Shown: positions 22,998 through 34,304 of the stretch, in pieces
Numbering within the stretch: position 1 is the stretch's first letter
Layout: each line of letters begins with the position of its first letter
Source: Vreelandella sulfidaeris
GTDB taxonomy: Bacteria > Pseudomonadota > Gammaproteobacteria > Pseudomonadales > Halomonadaceae
Assembly (NCBI GenBank): GCA_007182875.1
Contig: AP019514.1
Span: 1,302,001 to 1,366,000, forward strand
DNA length: 64,000 nt
Direction: 5' to 3'
Program-made: the position numbers and the translations under genes
The notes under the pieces: model-generated
Told to the model about the DNA's origin: nothing
The model's database searches: none
Seen by the model: the letters and a program-made list of their open reading frames with translations, nothing else

Positions 22998-24165
22998 ATG
23001 TTAACACCTATTCAGGAAGAGGTAGTTCAAGCCACAGCGCCTGTCGTGGCTGAGCATCTAGACGAAATCACTCAACGCTTTTACCCGCTTATGTTTGAGC
23101 GCTACCCGCAAGTAAAGCCCTTATTTAACCAGGCACATCAACAAAATGGTGGGCAGCCCGCGCACTGGCAGGGATGATTCTTGCCTACGTGCAGCTACGC
23201 CATTCACCACAAAAGGCGTTAGAAACATTGCAAATCGTGGTGAATAAGCACGTCGCTCTGGATATTCAGCCGGACCAATATCCCATTGTGGGCGAATGCT
23301 TGATGGCGGCGATTGGTGACGTTCTGGGGGATGAGGTCACGCCCGAAGTCGCTGATGCATGGAGTGCGCTCTATCAGGAGTTGGCCGACCTATTAATTGG
23401 CCTGGAAAAGCAGCGTTACCAAGCGTTTGAGCAGGAGCCTGGCGGCTGGCGCGGGACTCGGCGTTTTCGTATTGCGAAAACCAACAGGAGAGCCGCGTGA
23501 TTCGCTCGTTTATTCTCGAACCAGAAGATGGTGGCCAAGTGGCTGCGCACCTGCCCGGGCAATATATCGGTGTCAAACTCAGTATCAATGGCCAGCCGGT
23601 TTATCGCCATTATAGCCTTTCGGATGTACCCAACGGCCGCTCTTATCGGCTTTCTATTAAGCGGGAAGCTCAAGGCGTAGCGAGCCGTTTTTTTCATGAC
23701 CAGCTTAGCGTCGGCGATACCATCGAACTGCTGCCGCCTGCGGGTGAGCTAACCTTGGTGGGTGATAAAGAGCCGCTAATGCTGATTAGCGGGGCGTCGG
23801 TCAAACACCCTTGCTGCCAATTGCCAAGCAGGCGCTTGAGCAGGGACGCTATGTTACTTACCTGCATGCTGCGCTAGATGCCGAGCACCATGCCTTTGTC
23901 GACGCAGTAGAGGAGCTACGCAGCGCCTATCCCAACCTGCTGGAAACCGTCACCCTCTATGAAAATGAAGCGGGTGGGGGATCATCAAGGGCGTATCAAC
24001 GAGAACCTGCTTGCGAGCTACCTGCCGCCTCAGGCCCGCTGTTATTTTGTGGGGCCACATGGTTTTATGTCGCTTGTTAATCAAGAACTGGAACGTTTGG
24101 GTATACCTGCATCGAAGCGACATTTTGAACACTTTGGGCCTGCCGAGGCATTGAGCGCTGCGTAA
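22998..24165 (+). CDS. hmp: Flavohemoglobin (nitric oxide dioxygenase), frame broken four times
   Basis: Oxidises NO to nitrate using O2 and NADPH. It starts MLTPIQEEVVQATAPVVAEH (globin), with GGAGGG upstream. The globin continues LRHSPQKALETLQIVVNKHV, where the proximal His is in NKHVAL. The FAD domain (LPGQYIGVKLSINGQ, YRHYSLSD) and the NAD domain (MLISGG...TPLLPIAKQALEQG, YFVGPHGFMSLVNQEL) follow, ending HFGPAEALSAA. Breaks are near 23165, 23490, 23790 and 23975. Regulation by NsrR is expected from the operator just upstream. Confidence 0.92.
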
Positions 24166-24423
24166 CTCATAGGGCGGCTGTCGACAGCAGAGCCTGAGGA
24201 AAGAAAGTATTGACGTGAGTAATACACACTGTGCCAGTGGCGGAATTGAGGGTGAGCGGCCTGATGCTCTCGCCCCTCTTACTCGATAGTTGTAATTATT
24301 TACATATACGTCAATACTTTCTCCATTACCCTCTAAGAATATCAACTGCCCGATTTTTGCATCACATGGACTAGTATCAATCGCAGTAAATAAGGCATTG
24401 TCAGCGGAGAGGGTGACAGAGCG

Positions 24424-24876
24424 ATGGTGTATCACATTGAGCTGAAGCGCGTGTACGCTCCTATCGACGAGCAGGATGGCGTTCGTGTATTAGTCGACCG
24501 ATTATGGCCCCGTGGGAAGACGCGGAGCACTCTTGCGCTGGATGAATGGTGCCGAGAAGTGGCGCCATCATCCGAGTTACGCCGACACTACCTCCAGCAG
24601 AAAATTAGCCAAGCCGTTTTTAACTCACGCTACCGTCATGAGCTCAAAAGCGCACCGGATAACGTACTACCGCTAATGAGGTATGCGCGGGAGGGTCGCC
24701 TTACGTTACTTACCGCAAGTCGCCACATAGAAAAATCGCACCTTCCAGAGCTAAAGGAAACGACGCTGGCCGCGCTTGCAGAAGAAGACGCTAGTGACAG
24801 CGAACCCTCTTCTTCCCCCTTGCTATGCTCAAACCTTACCCACTTCTCTACGCTAGGGATGACCTCAAACACATAA
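24424..24876 (+). CDS. DUF488-family protein
   Basis: 150 residues, intact. It has the family features KRVYAPIDEQDGVRVLVDRL, WPRGKTRS, LDEWCREVAPSSELRRHY and LTLLTASRHIEKSH. DUF488 function is not established; members often sit next to NO or heavy-metal stress genes. Here the gene lies between hmp and sirB2/nnrS, which points to the NO response. A truncated relative lies at 18682. The C-terminal ~25 residues are Ser-rich and overlap the end of the convergent sirB2 frame. Confidence 0.8.
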   Translation: MVYHIELKRVYAPIDEQDGVRVLVDRLWPRGKTRSTLALDEWCREVAPSSELRRHYLQQKISQAVFNSRYRHELKSAPDNVLPLMRYAREGRLTLLTASRHIEKSHLPELKETTLAALAEEDASDSEPSSSPLLCSNLTHFSTLGMTSNT

Positions 24877-25296
24877 TAGCTAATAGCGCCTTTTTATACG
24901 CTCGGACCTTAGCTAAGCCAAGAGGGGGAGAGTGCTCCACCGCAACGCCAACTATGTAGGCGAACGTCAAAACCGCGGCGACGGCAGCCGTGGCACGAAT
25001 TCTAGGCGTTCTACCAAGTTTGATAGCGACAGTGCCGAGCAAAATATAAATCACAAGCGCCGTGATTTTTGGCGATAAGCCAGGGTGGTAGCGGCCAGAA
25101 GTTGAGTAGAACGGCCAGTGTTACGCCGAGCGTGAGCAGTAGGGTATCGATCACATGGGGTACGACTTTAACCCAGCGCGCTTGCAGTAAAGATACTCCC
25201 CGAACCGACCAGAATGCCCGTAGAACAAAAAAATGCCAGGCTGGCATAAGCCGCTGTGATATGCAGCTGTTTCAATACTAAGTAGTGTTCAATCAC
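24848..25296 (-). CDS. SirB2-family membrane protein, frame broken
   Basis: A small membrane protein with about four membrane segments (ITAAYASLAFFVLRAFW, VKVVPHVIDTLLLTLGVTLA, IYILLGTVAIKLGRTP, IRATAAVAAVLTFAYIVG). The HIID/HVIDT signature of SirB2 is present. GTG 25296 has GGAGG spaced 7 bases upstream; an ATG inside that site is less likely. Frame changes lie near 25235 and 25050. SirB2 proteins often accompany NnrS; function is unproven. The start lies 44 bases past the nnrS stop, so one transcript with nnrS is likely. Confidence 0.78.
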
Positions 25297-25339
25297 CCTC
25301 ATCCTCCCGCGCTGTTTGCCGCGCAAAAATGGGCGATTG

Positions 25340-26533
25340 TTAGCCGTCCTCGCCATCAACACGCATGCTCAATAGTGGTACAGCGTAGTGCAACACAAAC
25401 ACTAGATAGCTTAAGCACCAGGCAATAATCACGACGCTGTAAACCCAGTGGCTAGAATGAGGAAATAACACTAGCCATACCGAGCGTAGCAGCGCAGCGA
25501 TAAGCAGAACCCCTAACGCCACCCCAACACCTGGCAGTGTTCGAATGGTGCGCCCCGTGTGACCTAATGACACCCGCGCCATCATTGCCAGCATCATCGT
25601 GCCCATGCTACCAATCGCAAGCGCGTGAAGGGCGGTCTCTACCCGTTGACCAGTGAAGAGCTGCCACGCCCACATCGCCAACCCCAGCGGAATAAATGCA
25701 TAGCTGAGGTGTAGTCCCCAGAGCAGTGGCTCTTTCCAGCTTAGCCATCCCTTCCAAAAGCTTAAACGCCAACCGTTGCTGATAGCCGCTATTACCATTA
25801 ACGCCGCCAGCGTCGTATTAGCGCTTAGGCTGCTGAGCATGATTATCCCTTGAAGGAGTACGACTGACGCCAGGGCGCCCACGCTGGTAATCTCAATCGA
25901 GCGCCTTCGATCAGGTTGAGGAATCCCCAGCTTACGCGAAGTAAAAAACGGAATAACGCGACCCCTAACAGCACCATCACTAACGTGATTATCAGTATCG
26001 CCAAGTGTCCCGCCTCAGGGATCAAGAGTGTATTGCCGGTCATAACACCGACATGCATGGCGATATTCGTCAGCGCCAGCACAAGAAGAACAGGAACAAA
26101 CATCAGGTTACGCCACATTCGTACGGTGATGACAGGTTTTGCCATAGCTAACGCTACTAGTGGCAAAAATGAACCGTCAATCAGAAGCAGCAACCAAGCG
26201 GGCAAGTGAGCAGCGTAAGCAAGGAGTAAGCGAGCGGTTAGCCATAGGCTTACGAGTGCAAAGAGTGGCCAGCCAGACAGGCCAGGGCGCCCTGTCCAGT
26301 TCTGAACCGCCGTCAGTAGAAACCCGGCAATAATGGCGCTGCCAAAGCCAAACAGCATCTCGTGCTGATGCCACCAGAACATGCCGCCGTAGGGAGCAAG
26401 CCATAAATTGCCGTGCCAAAACGCTAGCCAAACTAGCAGTGCCAGTAAGCTAAATAGCGCGCCTAGTAAGAAAAAAGGGCCGAAAGGCAAGGCGCATAAA
26501 GGCGAAGCGTTTAGGATTGCAACGTGCTGTCAT
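25340..26533 (-). CDS. nnrS: NnrS family heme-copper membrane protein, frame broken
   Basis: NnrS is a twelve-helix membrane protein that protects cells against NO. It starts MTARCNPKRFAFMRLAFRPF and continues GGMFWWHQHEMLFGFGSAII (family signature), then FLLTAVQNWTGRPGLSGWPL and AIGSMGTMMLAMMARVSLGH. Frame breaks are near 26487 (T run) and 25870. Together with nsrR, hmp and sirB2 it forms an NO-response cluster. A possible FNR/DNR box lies 73-86 bases upstream. Confidence 0.9.
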
Positions 26534-26605
26534 GAAAAGCCTATTGGCGAAGAGCCAGAATTTTGATCAAGTTTACGTAGTCTACAAAACTGCCACTTAG
26601 AATTG

Positions 26606-26619
26606 ATGACGTAGATCAA
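26606..26619. promoter_or_regulatory. Possible FNR/DNR-type box upstream of nnrS
   Basis: ATGACGTAGATCAA fits TTGAT-N4-ATCAA with two mismatches in the left half. It is 73 bases before the minus-strand nnrS start. NnrR/DNR control of nnrS is known in denitrifiers; here it is only inferred. Confidence 0.35.
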
Positions 26620-26760
26620 TGGCAGCAAGCTATTTTTACTTCACCAGTTTGTGGTTGTCATAACCCATATAAGCGTCAGGCGCTTTGCTTGCAGCGCTGA
26701 CATTAGAAAAGACGCTACTTACCTTTTGATAAGAATCAAAGCTCATGTTTTTCAGATGGT

Positions 26761-27696
26761 TGAATCGCCCCAGGTTTCGTAGACACCTCCAGGCCTTATA
26801 CTAAAGGTATCTAGGAGGATCCATGAGCCGCCCCGTTACACTGAAGAATTCAAAATCGAAGCTGTTAAACAGGTGGTAGAGCGTGGCCATCGCGTGGCCG
26901 AGGTCGCTGAGCGTTTAGGCGTGTCAGGCCACAGCTTGTACCACTGGATCAAGCGCTACGATAAGCCGGCAGAACAACGGCAAGAAGATGATGATCTTCA
27001 AGCTGAAAACCGTCGTTTAAAGGCTGAATTAAAACGCGTGTCAGAAGAGCGAGATATATTAAACAAGCCACCGCGTACTTCGCCAGAAAGTCCGACTGAG
27101 GTACGCGTTTATGCAAAAGCATGCGAGCCAATATCCGGTACGGCGCTTGTGCCGCATGATGACCGTGCACCCTAGCGGCTACTATGCATGGTGCAAAAGC
27201 ACTGTCTAATCGAGAACGGGATGATCAGCGTCTCTTGGGATTGATCAAGCATGCGTGGCTGGAAAGTGGCGATGTATATGGCTATCGCAAGGTCTATCAG
27301 GATTTGCGTGAGGCTGGCGAAGCCTGCGGTAAGCACCGAGTGGCCCGCCTGATGCGTAGGGAAGGTTTACGCTCTCAGACGGCCTATCGACGACGCCTTG
27401 GCTGCTATGGCGGTGGAAAACCGGCTGTTGTATCACACAACCATTTAGACCGTCAGTTTGAAGTAACAGTGCCCAATGTTGCTTGGGTGACGGACATTAA
27501 CTACATTCGGACATACGAGGGTTGGCTCTCTTTATCGGTGGTCATCGATCTATTTTCTCGTCAGGTTGTTGGATGGTCGATGAAGCCACGTATGACCACG
27601 GAATTGGTGCTGGATGCTTTACTGCCAGCAGTTTGGCGACGCAAGCCGCAAAGAACTGTGATGGTGCATTCGGATAGTAAATGGCAGTTTAGATAG
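26761..27696 (+). mobile_element. IS3-family element type 2, left part (orfA + truncated orfB)
   Basis: The left inverted repeat TGAATCGCCCCAGGTTTCG starts at 26761. OrfA follows (EEFKIEAVKQVVERGHRVAE, LGVSGHSLYHWIKRYDKP, a leucine-zipper tail ending near ERDILNK). OrfB runs in changing frames: RERDDQRLLGLIKHAWLESG, YGYRKVYQDLREAGE, then DDE residues in VAWVTDINYIRTYEG and MVHSD. It stops at about 27696 just after the second catalytic Asp. The C-terminal part and right end are missing here. Another piece of the same element at 29470-30072 carries the right end. Confidence 0.85.
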
Positions 27697-27870
27697 AGGG
27701 TTATATCGCTATCGTCATCTTATGGAGGATACCTTTCTAAGTCGAAGCCATATCGCGCCATAGCGGCGCGTTAAGACAAACTCAAGCGAAACTACGAAAG
27801 CATGGTGGCTTAGCTTGTGTTTTTTATGGCTGCCCATGTGAAACGTCAACAGGCCCTAGAAGCTGGGTGA
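27697..27870 (+). mobile_element. IS5-like transposase C-terminal remnant
   Basis: Directly joined to the cut IS3 orfB. Frames switch, giving YRYRHLMEDTFLS, then KPYRAIAAR and DKLKRNYESMVA, then MAAHVKRQQALEAG and stop. The pattern (HLMExxFL, YRAIAxRxDK, ESMVA) resembles the end of IS5/IS427-group transposases. Identification is by eye only. Confidence 0.5.
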
Positions 27871-27889
27871 TCAAATAACCCTTCCCCAA

Positions 27890-27925
27890 CGAAATGCCGT
27901 GGGCTCTAGAGCAGGTGGCATTTCG
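27890..27925. repeat. Inverted repeat after the purine permease
   Basis: CGAAATGCC, 18 bases, GGCATTTCG. A 9-bp perfect stem lies 14 bases past the permease stop. There is no T run, so a terminator role is only possible. Confidence 0.5.
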
Positions 27926-27938
27926 CTGACGGTGAGGG

Positions 27939-29318
27939 TTACTGCGCGGTTAGCAGCATGACCACCGATAACGAGGCAGTTATCCACATGGCTGGCTTGA
28001 TCTCGACAAAGCGCCCGGTGAGCAGCTTAATCAACACAAAGCTGATAAAGCCAAAGGCAATTCCCAGCGTAATTGAGTAGGTCAGCGGCATCAGAGTGAT
28101 CGCCAGAAAAGCGGGGAACGCCTGATCAAAGTGCTCCCATTCTATCTTGCTGATGGGTGCCATCATGAACAGTCCCACCATGACCAGCGCTGGTGCGGTT
28201 GCAATATTTGGCACCAAAGAAAGCAGTGGCGAGAGAAACAAGAACGGCAGAAACAACAGCGCAATTACCAAAGCCACCAACCCGGTGCGCCCACCCTGGG
28301 CCACCCCGCGCCGGACTCAATGAATGTCTGCGCCGCACTCGTGCCAAGCGGAGCGGCAATCATCGAGGAAAAGGCGTCTACTGTCATTGATCGCTTGAGA
28401 TTGCGGGGTTGCCTTCTTCATCCTTGAGATCGGCAGTTTCGGCCAACGCCATAAAGCACGACATGGCGTCAAAGAAGTTGGTGAACAGCATCACGAAGAT
28501 GAACGGCAAGTAGCCGACTTTCAGCGCCCCATAATGTCCACTTTCATGACCGCGCTGAAATCTGGCCATGCGGCAAGGCCTGTCCAAGCCACCAAGACTT
28601 CGTCTCCCCACAGTCGTCCCATGGGTGCGGCGGCCAGTGTGGTCAGCGCAATGCCCATGACCAGTGCACCGTTAAAGCGCATTATCACGAATACTGCCGT
28701 GGCAATCAGGCCCAGAAAGAATGTGGCCAGGTGAGCATTCATAGTGCCAAGCGAGACCACAGTGGCATCGCTTCCCACAATGAAGCCGGCATTTTGCAAT
28801 CCGATGAAGGTGATGAACAGCCCTATTCCGCAGGTGATCGCATAACGCAGCGACAGCGGAATTGCCTCGATCACGGCCTTGCGCACATTGAACAGCGCCA
28901 GCACCGCAAAGATTACCCCGGACCAGAACACGCAGCCAAGTGCTACTTCCCAACTGATGCCTGCGCCCAGCACTAAGGTATAGGTAAACAACGCGTTCAT
29001 ACCCATGCCCGGCGCCACCATTATGGGGTTGCGGGCGTAAAGCGCCATGGCCAAACTGCCCAAGAAGCTGATCAGAACAGTGGCTGAGAGCGCGGCAGAG
29101 AAGGGAATGCCGGCATCGCTGAGTACGGCTGGGTTGACGACGATGATGTACATGCCAGCAAGGAAGGTAGCAATACCAGCGAGGACTTCTGTTTTTATAG
29201 AAGAACCGCGTTTGGATACATTGAAAAAGTGATCCAGAAATGGCGTACGGCGCGCCGCATCGGCAGCATCCGAGGTGTGTGCCTCGGAAGAGTGAGCAGT
29301 CGTTTCATGCATACCCAA
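27939..29318 (-). CDS. NCS2-family purine permease (AzgA/PbuG type), frame broken twice
   Basis: A proton-coupled hypoxanthine/guanine/adenine transporter of the inner membrane. It has ~13 membrane segments. Signatures include EVLAGIATFLAGMYIIVVNP, MVAPGMGMNALFTYT, GLQNAGFIVG, FVMLFTNFFDAMSCFMALAE, GTSAAQTFIESGAGVAQGGR and FGFISFVLIKLLTGR. Breaks are near 28530 and 28390/28310. It lies between two partial copies of the same IS3-type element and may have travelled with them. Confidence 0.88.
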
Positions 29319-29469
29319 TACCTTGTTGTATTTGTGGTTGGAGGTGTTGTTATTGGAATTTAACGGTCTTCAAAATTTTCTGACCATTCGGTCAAGTCTA
29401 TTCAGGCAACCATAGTCGGTCAAGGCAGGACAGACTGGTTTTGACGAGCTCTTTCGTCCCTTGAAATAA

Positions 29470-30072
29470 GCGATCGAGATGAGGGTAGACGATGGGTACC
29501 ATGAATTGAGGTTGAGTGAGAAGCGAACTGCAGTTATTCCAATGGAAGGTTTACACTCTCAGACTGACTATCGACGGCGTCCTGGCTACTCCCAGGCGTA
29601 CGAAAGCTGGTTCTATTTATCGATGGTCATCAACCTATTTTCTCCTCAGGTCGTAGCTGGTCGATAAAACCACGCAAGACCATAGAATTGGTTTTGGTTG
29701 CTTTATTGTCAGCAATTTGGCGTCGAAAGCTACAAGGAACTGGATGGTGCATTTGGATCAGGAAGGCCAGCTCAGTAGCGGAGACTGGCAAAGCTATCTG
29801 AAAGCTAACCACTGTGTGGGCAGCATGACCTGACGTGGTAACAGCCATGGAAACGAGGTTGCTGAAAGTCTCTTTCAACTCCTCAAGCGAGAGCGGATTA
29901 AGTGAAAGATTAATTCGACACGGTAAGCGGCTAGACGCGACGTGTTCAATTATGTCGAAATGCTTTACAACCCAAAGCGCCGACACGGCACTAGTGATAA
30001 CTTGTCACGGTTGAGTATGAAAGGCGTTACTTTAAGGGCATAACGGGTGTCTAGAATATCCGGGTCGATTCA
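29470..30072 (+). mobile_element. IS3-family element type 2, decayed right part
   Basis: A degraded second copy of the orfB seen at 27.2-27.7 kb: MEGLHSQTDYRRRPGY, YESWFYLSMVINLFSPQVV, then SSGDWQSYLKANHCVGSMT, RGNSHGNEVAESLFQLLKRE and NPKRRH-like sequence. Several in-frame stops replace Arg codons (CGA to TGA). The right inverted repeat, inverse of TGAATCG..CCGG...TAGACACC, ends at 30072. With the left part at 26761 it flanks the purine permease in the same orientation. Confidence 0.8.
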
Positions 30073-30105
30073 TCCAGTCTCTTCGAAGCCGCCAGCGCTA
30101 TCCGC

Positions 30106-30890
30106 CACAACACGCTATAAAAGTGCGTCATACAATCCATAGAAACCACAACACGCTGTAAAGTGCGTCATACAATCCATAGAAAACGCAGTTTTGCACT
30201 CGAATCACCCTAATCTTTTGCTTTATTTCTGTGGATAAGCCGTTGGTGCGCCGTAGAATCCATACAAATTGCGTCGGAGTCCATAGAACCTGGCTGAGAC
30301 CTCGCGATCGAGAACAGCGCGTCCTTGATTCTATAGAAATGACGGAACCACTGGGCGGAACGATCACTGAAAACGGCGTGGTTACTCCGTAGAAGGGGGA
30401 GTTAATTGCTTCTCTCAGCAAACTATAAGAGTAACTACGCGCTTAACCTATTGTAATTTATGACGTATCAGGGTAGCTGCGTCATAGCATCCATAGAATA
30501 TTCAAAGAACTTTATTCTCCCATGTTTACTGGGAGCTACTGTCTCATACATGGCATCCCCGCTCTAATATGCACAAAAATCCCTACGTAAGTTACTGAAA
30601 TATAATAGAGATATGGATAACTGCGTCACGGAATCCATACAAAGTGCACTGAAAGAACATAAATGCCTTAGTTATCCATGAACCAGGCGAAAAACGTGAG
30701 AATGTCCTTACGGAGCGGGAAGTGCCACTGTAGTAACGCGCTGAATTAGCAGTGGAATTTATATAAGTGCGTCGTGGCATCCATAGAAAACCATGTGATA
30801 GCTGCATAAACTGGCTGGAACCAATCAATCATCTCCAACTAGAGGAGGGTATCAAACAAAGGTGACCGGGACTGCGTCAAGGGTAGCCTA
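30106..30890. repeat. Non-coding array of a degenerate GCGTC...ATCCATAGAA motif
   Basis: The motif TGCGTCATACAATCCATAGAA, or close variants, occurs with GCGTC starting at 30125, 30165, 30271, 30319, 30479, 30623, 30769 and (weak) 30874. The first two copies form a 40-bp tandem duplication. From 30165 on, alternate copies lie 144-160 bases apart. The sequence between copies is not obviously alike, and no protein can be read through it. I do not recognise the repeat. Confidence 0.7.
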
Positions 30891-31386
30891 AAGGGCTTCT
30901 ATGCAAGTGGAGCTGAATGCCTTGAGCACTTCGTAGCCTTTAGACGAGGCAGAGCTGTACAAAGCGACGCGGTTTCATAAATTTCTATCTTAAATAGAGC
31001 AGGACGACCTTCAATGACGAGGTGATATCGAAACAATTAGAGAATGTGAAAAATTGCTAGCGCTATCGTCTAGAATACCTGGAGATATCCACAGGTCGCC
31101 CATGTTGGCATCTTCATCATGAGCCTTAATAGCGCCATTGACCTACCGTTCGGTATAGCGTGTCATTCTCATAGTAGGCTCCCCGTCAACCATAGTTGGT
31201 TGTAAACCTCACCAAGTTCGTAATGTTAGTTTCCGGGGAAAAACGACGAATCTCAATACACGCTGAGAATGATGAAATATTTTTCCTACACACCCTTAAG
31301 CTTTATGTACAAGTGCCGATACAAACTTTGCACCAGAATTTGACCAAACGGTCGTTCGAATACGTCGTCTTGTATAGGAAAGAAGA
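30891..31386. other. Gap before the second porin
   Basis: No gene or clear repeat is seen. The last ~100 bases probably carry the porin promoter. AGGAAAGAAG precedes the ATG at 31387. Confidence 0.4.
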
Positions 31387-32506
31387 ATGAAGCTTCAGAA
31401 AGCCCTCATTGTACCTTTGACCACCGCTTCCTTGGCGGTATGTAGTGCCTACGTTATGGCTGCACCCGATGTCAGGGTCAGTGGTTTCGGTACGCTCGGT
31501 TATGTCACCACCGATACCAATGATGCTGAATACCGTAGCAGCCTGCGACAGCACAAAGGTGCAACCGAATCCAACGGTGATTGGGGTGTTGATAGCCGCT
31601 TAGGTCTGCAAGCAAACACTACCTTCAACGAAACCTTCTCGGCAGTGGCGCAGGGCTACATCAGCCGTCGTGATGGCGACTCTTCTCCCGATATCGAATG
31701 GCTATTTCTGCAAGCCGACGTGCTTGACGGTACGAGCTTTCGCGCCGGTCGCATGCTAGTTCCGACATTTTTACTCTCTGATTTCCGTCAAGTTGGCTAT
31801 GCCCAGCACTGGCTACGCTCACCTGTCGAAGTCTATGGCAATTTCTTGAACACCTCCTTTGATGGATTGCAGAGCGTTTCGCGCTTCGCATTGGGCGACT
31901 ACAACGCCACCGTCCAGCTATCAGGCGGTGAGGCCACGGGCAATAAAAGTATTTCGCTGTTGGCAACAACTTGTTTGAAACCGATGAAAAAGCGACAGCC
32001 TCTATTCTGCAAATGTATCGCTACAGCAGGGCGATTGGACGGGCCGCGTCGGCTACACGTACATGAAGGACGTTGAAATTGTTAGCGGCGGTCGCGCCAT
32101 TCAGAGTGGCGACGACAACTTCTATAGCGCTGGCCTGCAATACGATAACGGCACCGTTCTCGCCATGTCAGAATATATTTGGCGTCTTTGGGATGCCGAA
32201 GGTGCTCAGGATGGCACGTTGGACAGTGAGGCATTCTACTTGACTGCCGGGTATCGTTTTGGCGATGTCATGCCCTATGTGACGTATTCAAAATTCACGC
32301 CTGAAGGTAATGGCTATGTCGCTCAGGGCAGCTCCATGGATAGCCGTAAAACAACCGCTATTGGTGCGCGCTGGGATGTTGTCACCAACCTGGCATTAAA
32401 AGCTCAGATCGAAGAAGTAAGTGGCGGCGTGGGTGATCAGTTTATTTCTGATCCGAGCCGTCAAGGCCGCGAGCCAACCACGCAAGTCTATAGCATCGCC
32501 CTCGAC
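31387..32506 (+). pseudogene. Outer-membrane porin-like gene split by an IS at its last codons
   Basis: It starts MKLQKALIVPLTTASLAVCS with a signal peptide ending around VMA-APDVRVSGFGTLGYV. The body is beta-barrel-like (FSAVAQGYISRRDGD, FRAGRMLVPTFLLSDFRQVG, YSAGLQYDNGTVLAM, YVTYSKFTPEGNGY). One frame change lies near 31960-32070. The frame reaches VYSIALD and is then cut by the IS at 32507. On the far side of the IS, at 33814-33828, the bases read DFIF and stop. Removing the IS with one copy of the 4-bp duplication gives a barrel ending IALDFIF, with the C-terminal Phe needed for BAM recognition. As it stands that signal is lost. Confidence 0.85.
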
Positions 32507-33812
<1,306 letters not shown>

Positions 33813-33839
33813 CGACTTCATATTCTAAAAGGAGCTGAC

Positions 33840-34243
33840 ATGAAAACTAGTAGAACCTTATTGTTCGCCATGCTTCTTTGTCTTTCTCCAGTTTCAGCTT
33901 TGCTGCTGATTTGGTAGTGATCGGGCATCCTTCGGCGGAAACGTTGACCAAGAACCAAGTGGCAGACATTTACTTGGGTAAAACCAGTAGCGGAACCCTT
34001 TACGATTTACCTGAGGGAAGCGACCTTTACGCTTCTTTCTATGACCAAGCGGCGGGACGCAACGTTTCTCAAGTGAAATCCACTTGGGCGCGAATCGTCT
34101 TTTCCGGTCAGGCTCAAGCGCCTAAGCAATTGAATGATTCGAATGCGGTGCGTAGTGCGGTCGCGGAAAATCCCAATGCAATCGGCTATATCGAAAAGTC
34201 AGCGCTAGACGACTCAGTGAAAGTTCTTCTTGAACTGAATTGA
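33840..34243 (+). CDS. Small exported phosphate-binding-like protein, one frame break
   Basis: It starts MKTSRTLLFAMLLCLSPVSA (signal peptide) with AAGGAG upstream. One T is missing in the signal peptide near 33900. The mature part is VVIGHPSAETLTKNQVADIY, then LGKTSSGTLYDLPEGSDLYA and NPNAIGYIEKSALDDSVKVL. These features belong to the short PstS-like/PBP domain proteins often annotated as phosphate ABC transporter substrate-binding, although no transporter is nearby. It lies between a porin and a chemoreceptor, so a role as a periplasmic sensor for that receptor is plausible. A terminator follows. Confidence 0.75.
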
Positions 34244-34252
34244 TCGCTATTA

Positions 34253-34279
34253 ATCGGCCCACGTTTGGGCCGATTTTTA
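34253..34279 (+). terminator. Terminator after the binding-protein gene
   Basis: ATCGGCCCA, loop CGTT, TGGGCCGAT, then TTTTA. A 9-bp perfect stem just before the chemoreceptor gene. Confidence 0.88.
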
Positions 34280-34304
34280 TTCATTTAGTGACGCGGGATT
34301 TGCC

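Noticed and set aside
23950..24435. Minus-strand 161-codon frame overlapping the hmp end
   Set aside because: It overlaps the conserved NAD-binding end of hmp and has no recognisable domain.
27890..27925. Rho-independent terminator of the purine permease
   Set aside because: Good 9-bp stem but an 18-base loop and no T run on the minus strand, so kept only as an inverted repeat.
30106..30890. tRNA or known riboswitch cluster
   Set aside because: No cloverleaf, no CCA and no known riboswitch core; only the short degenerate motif recurs.
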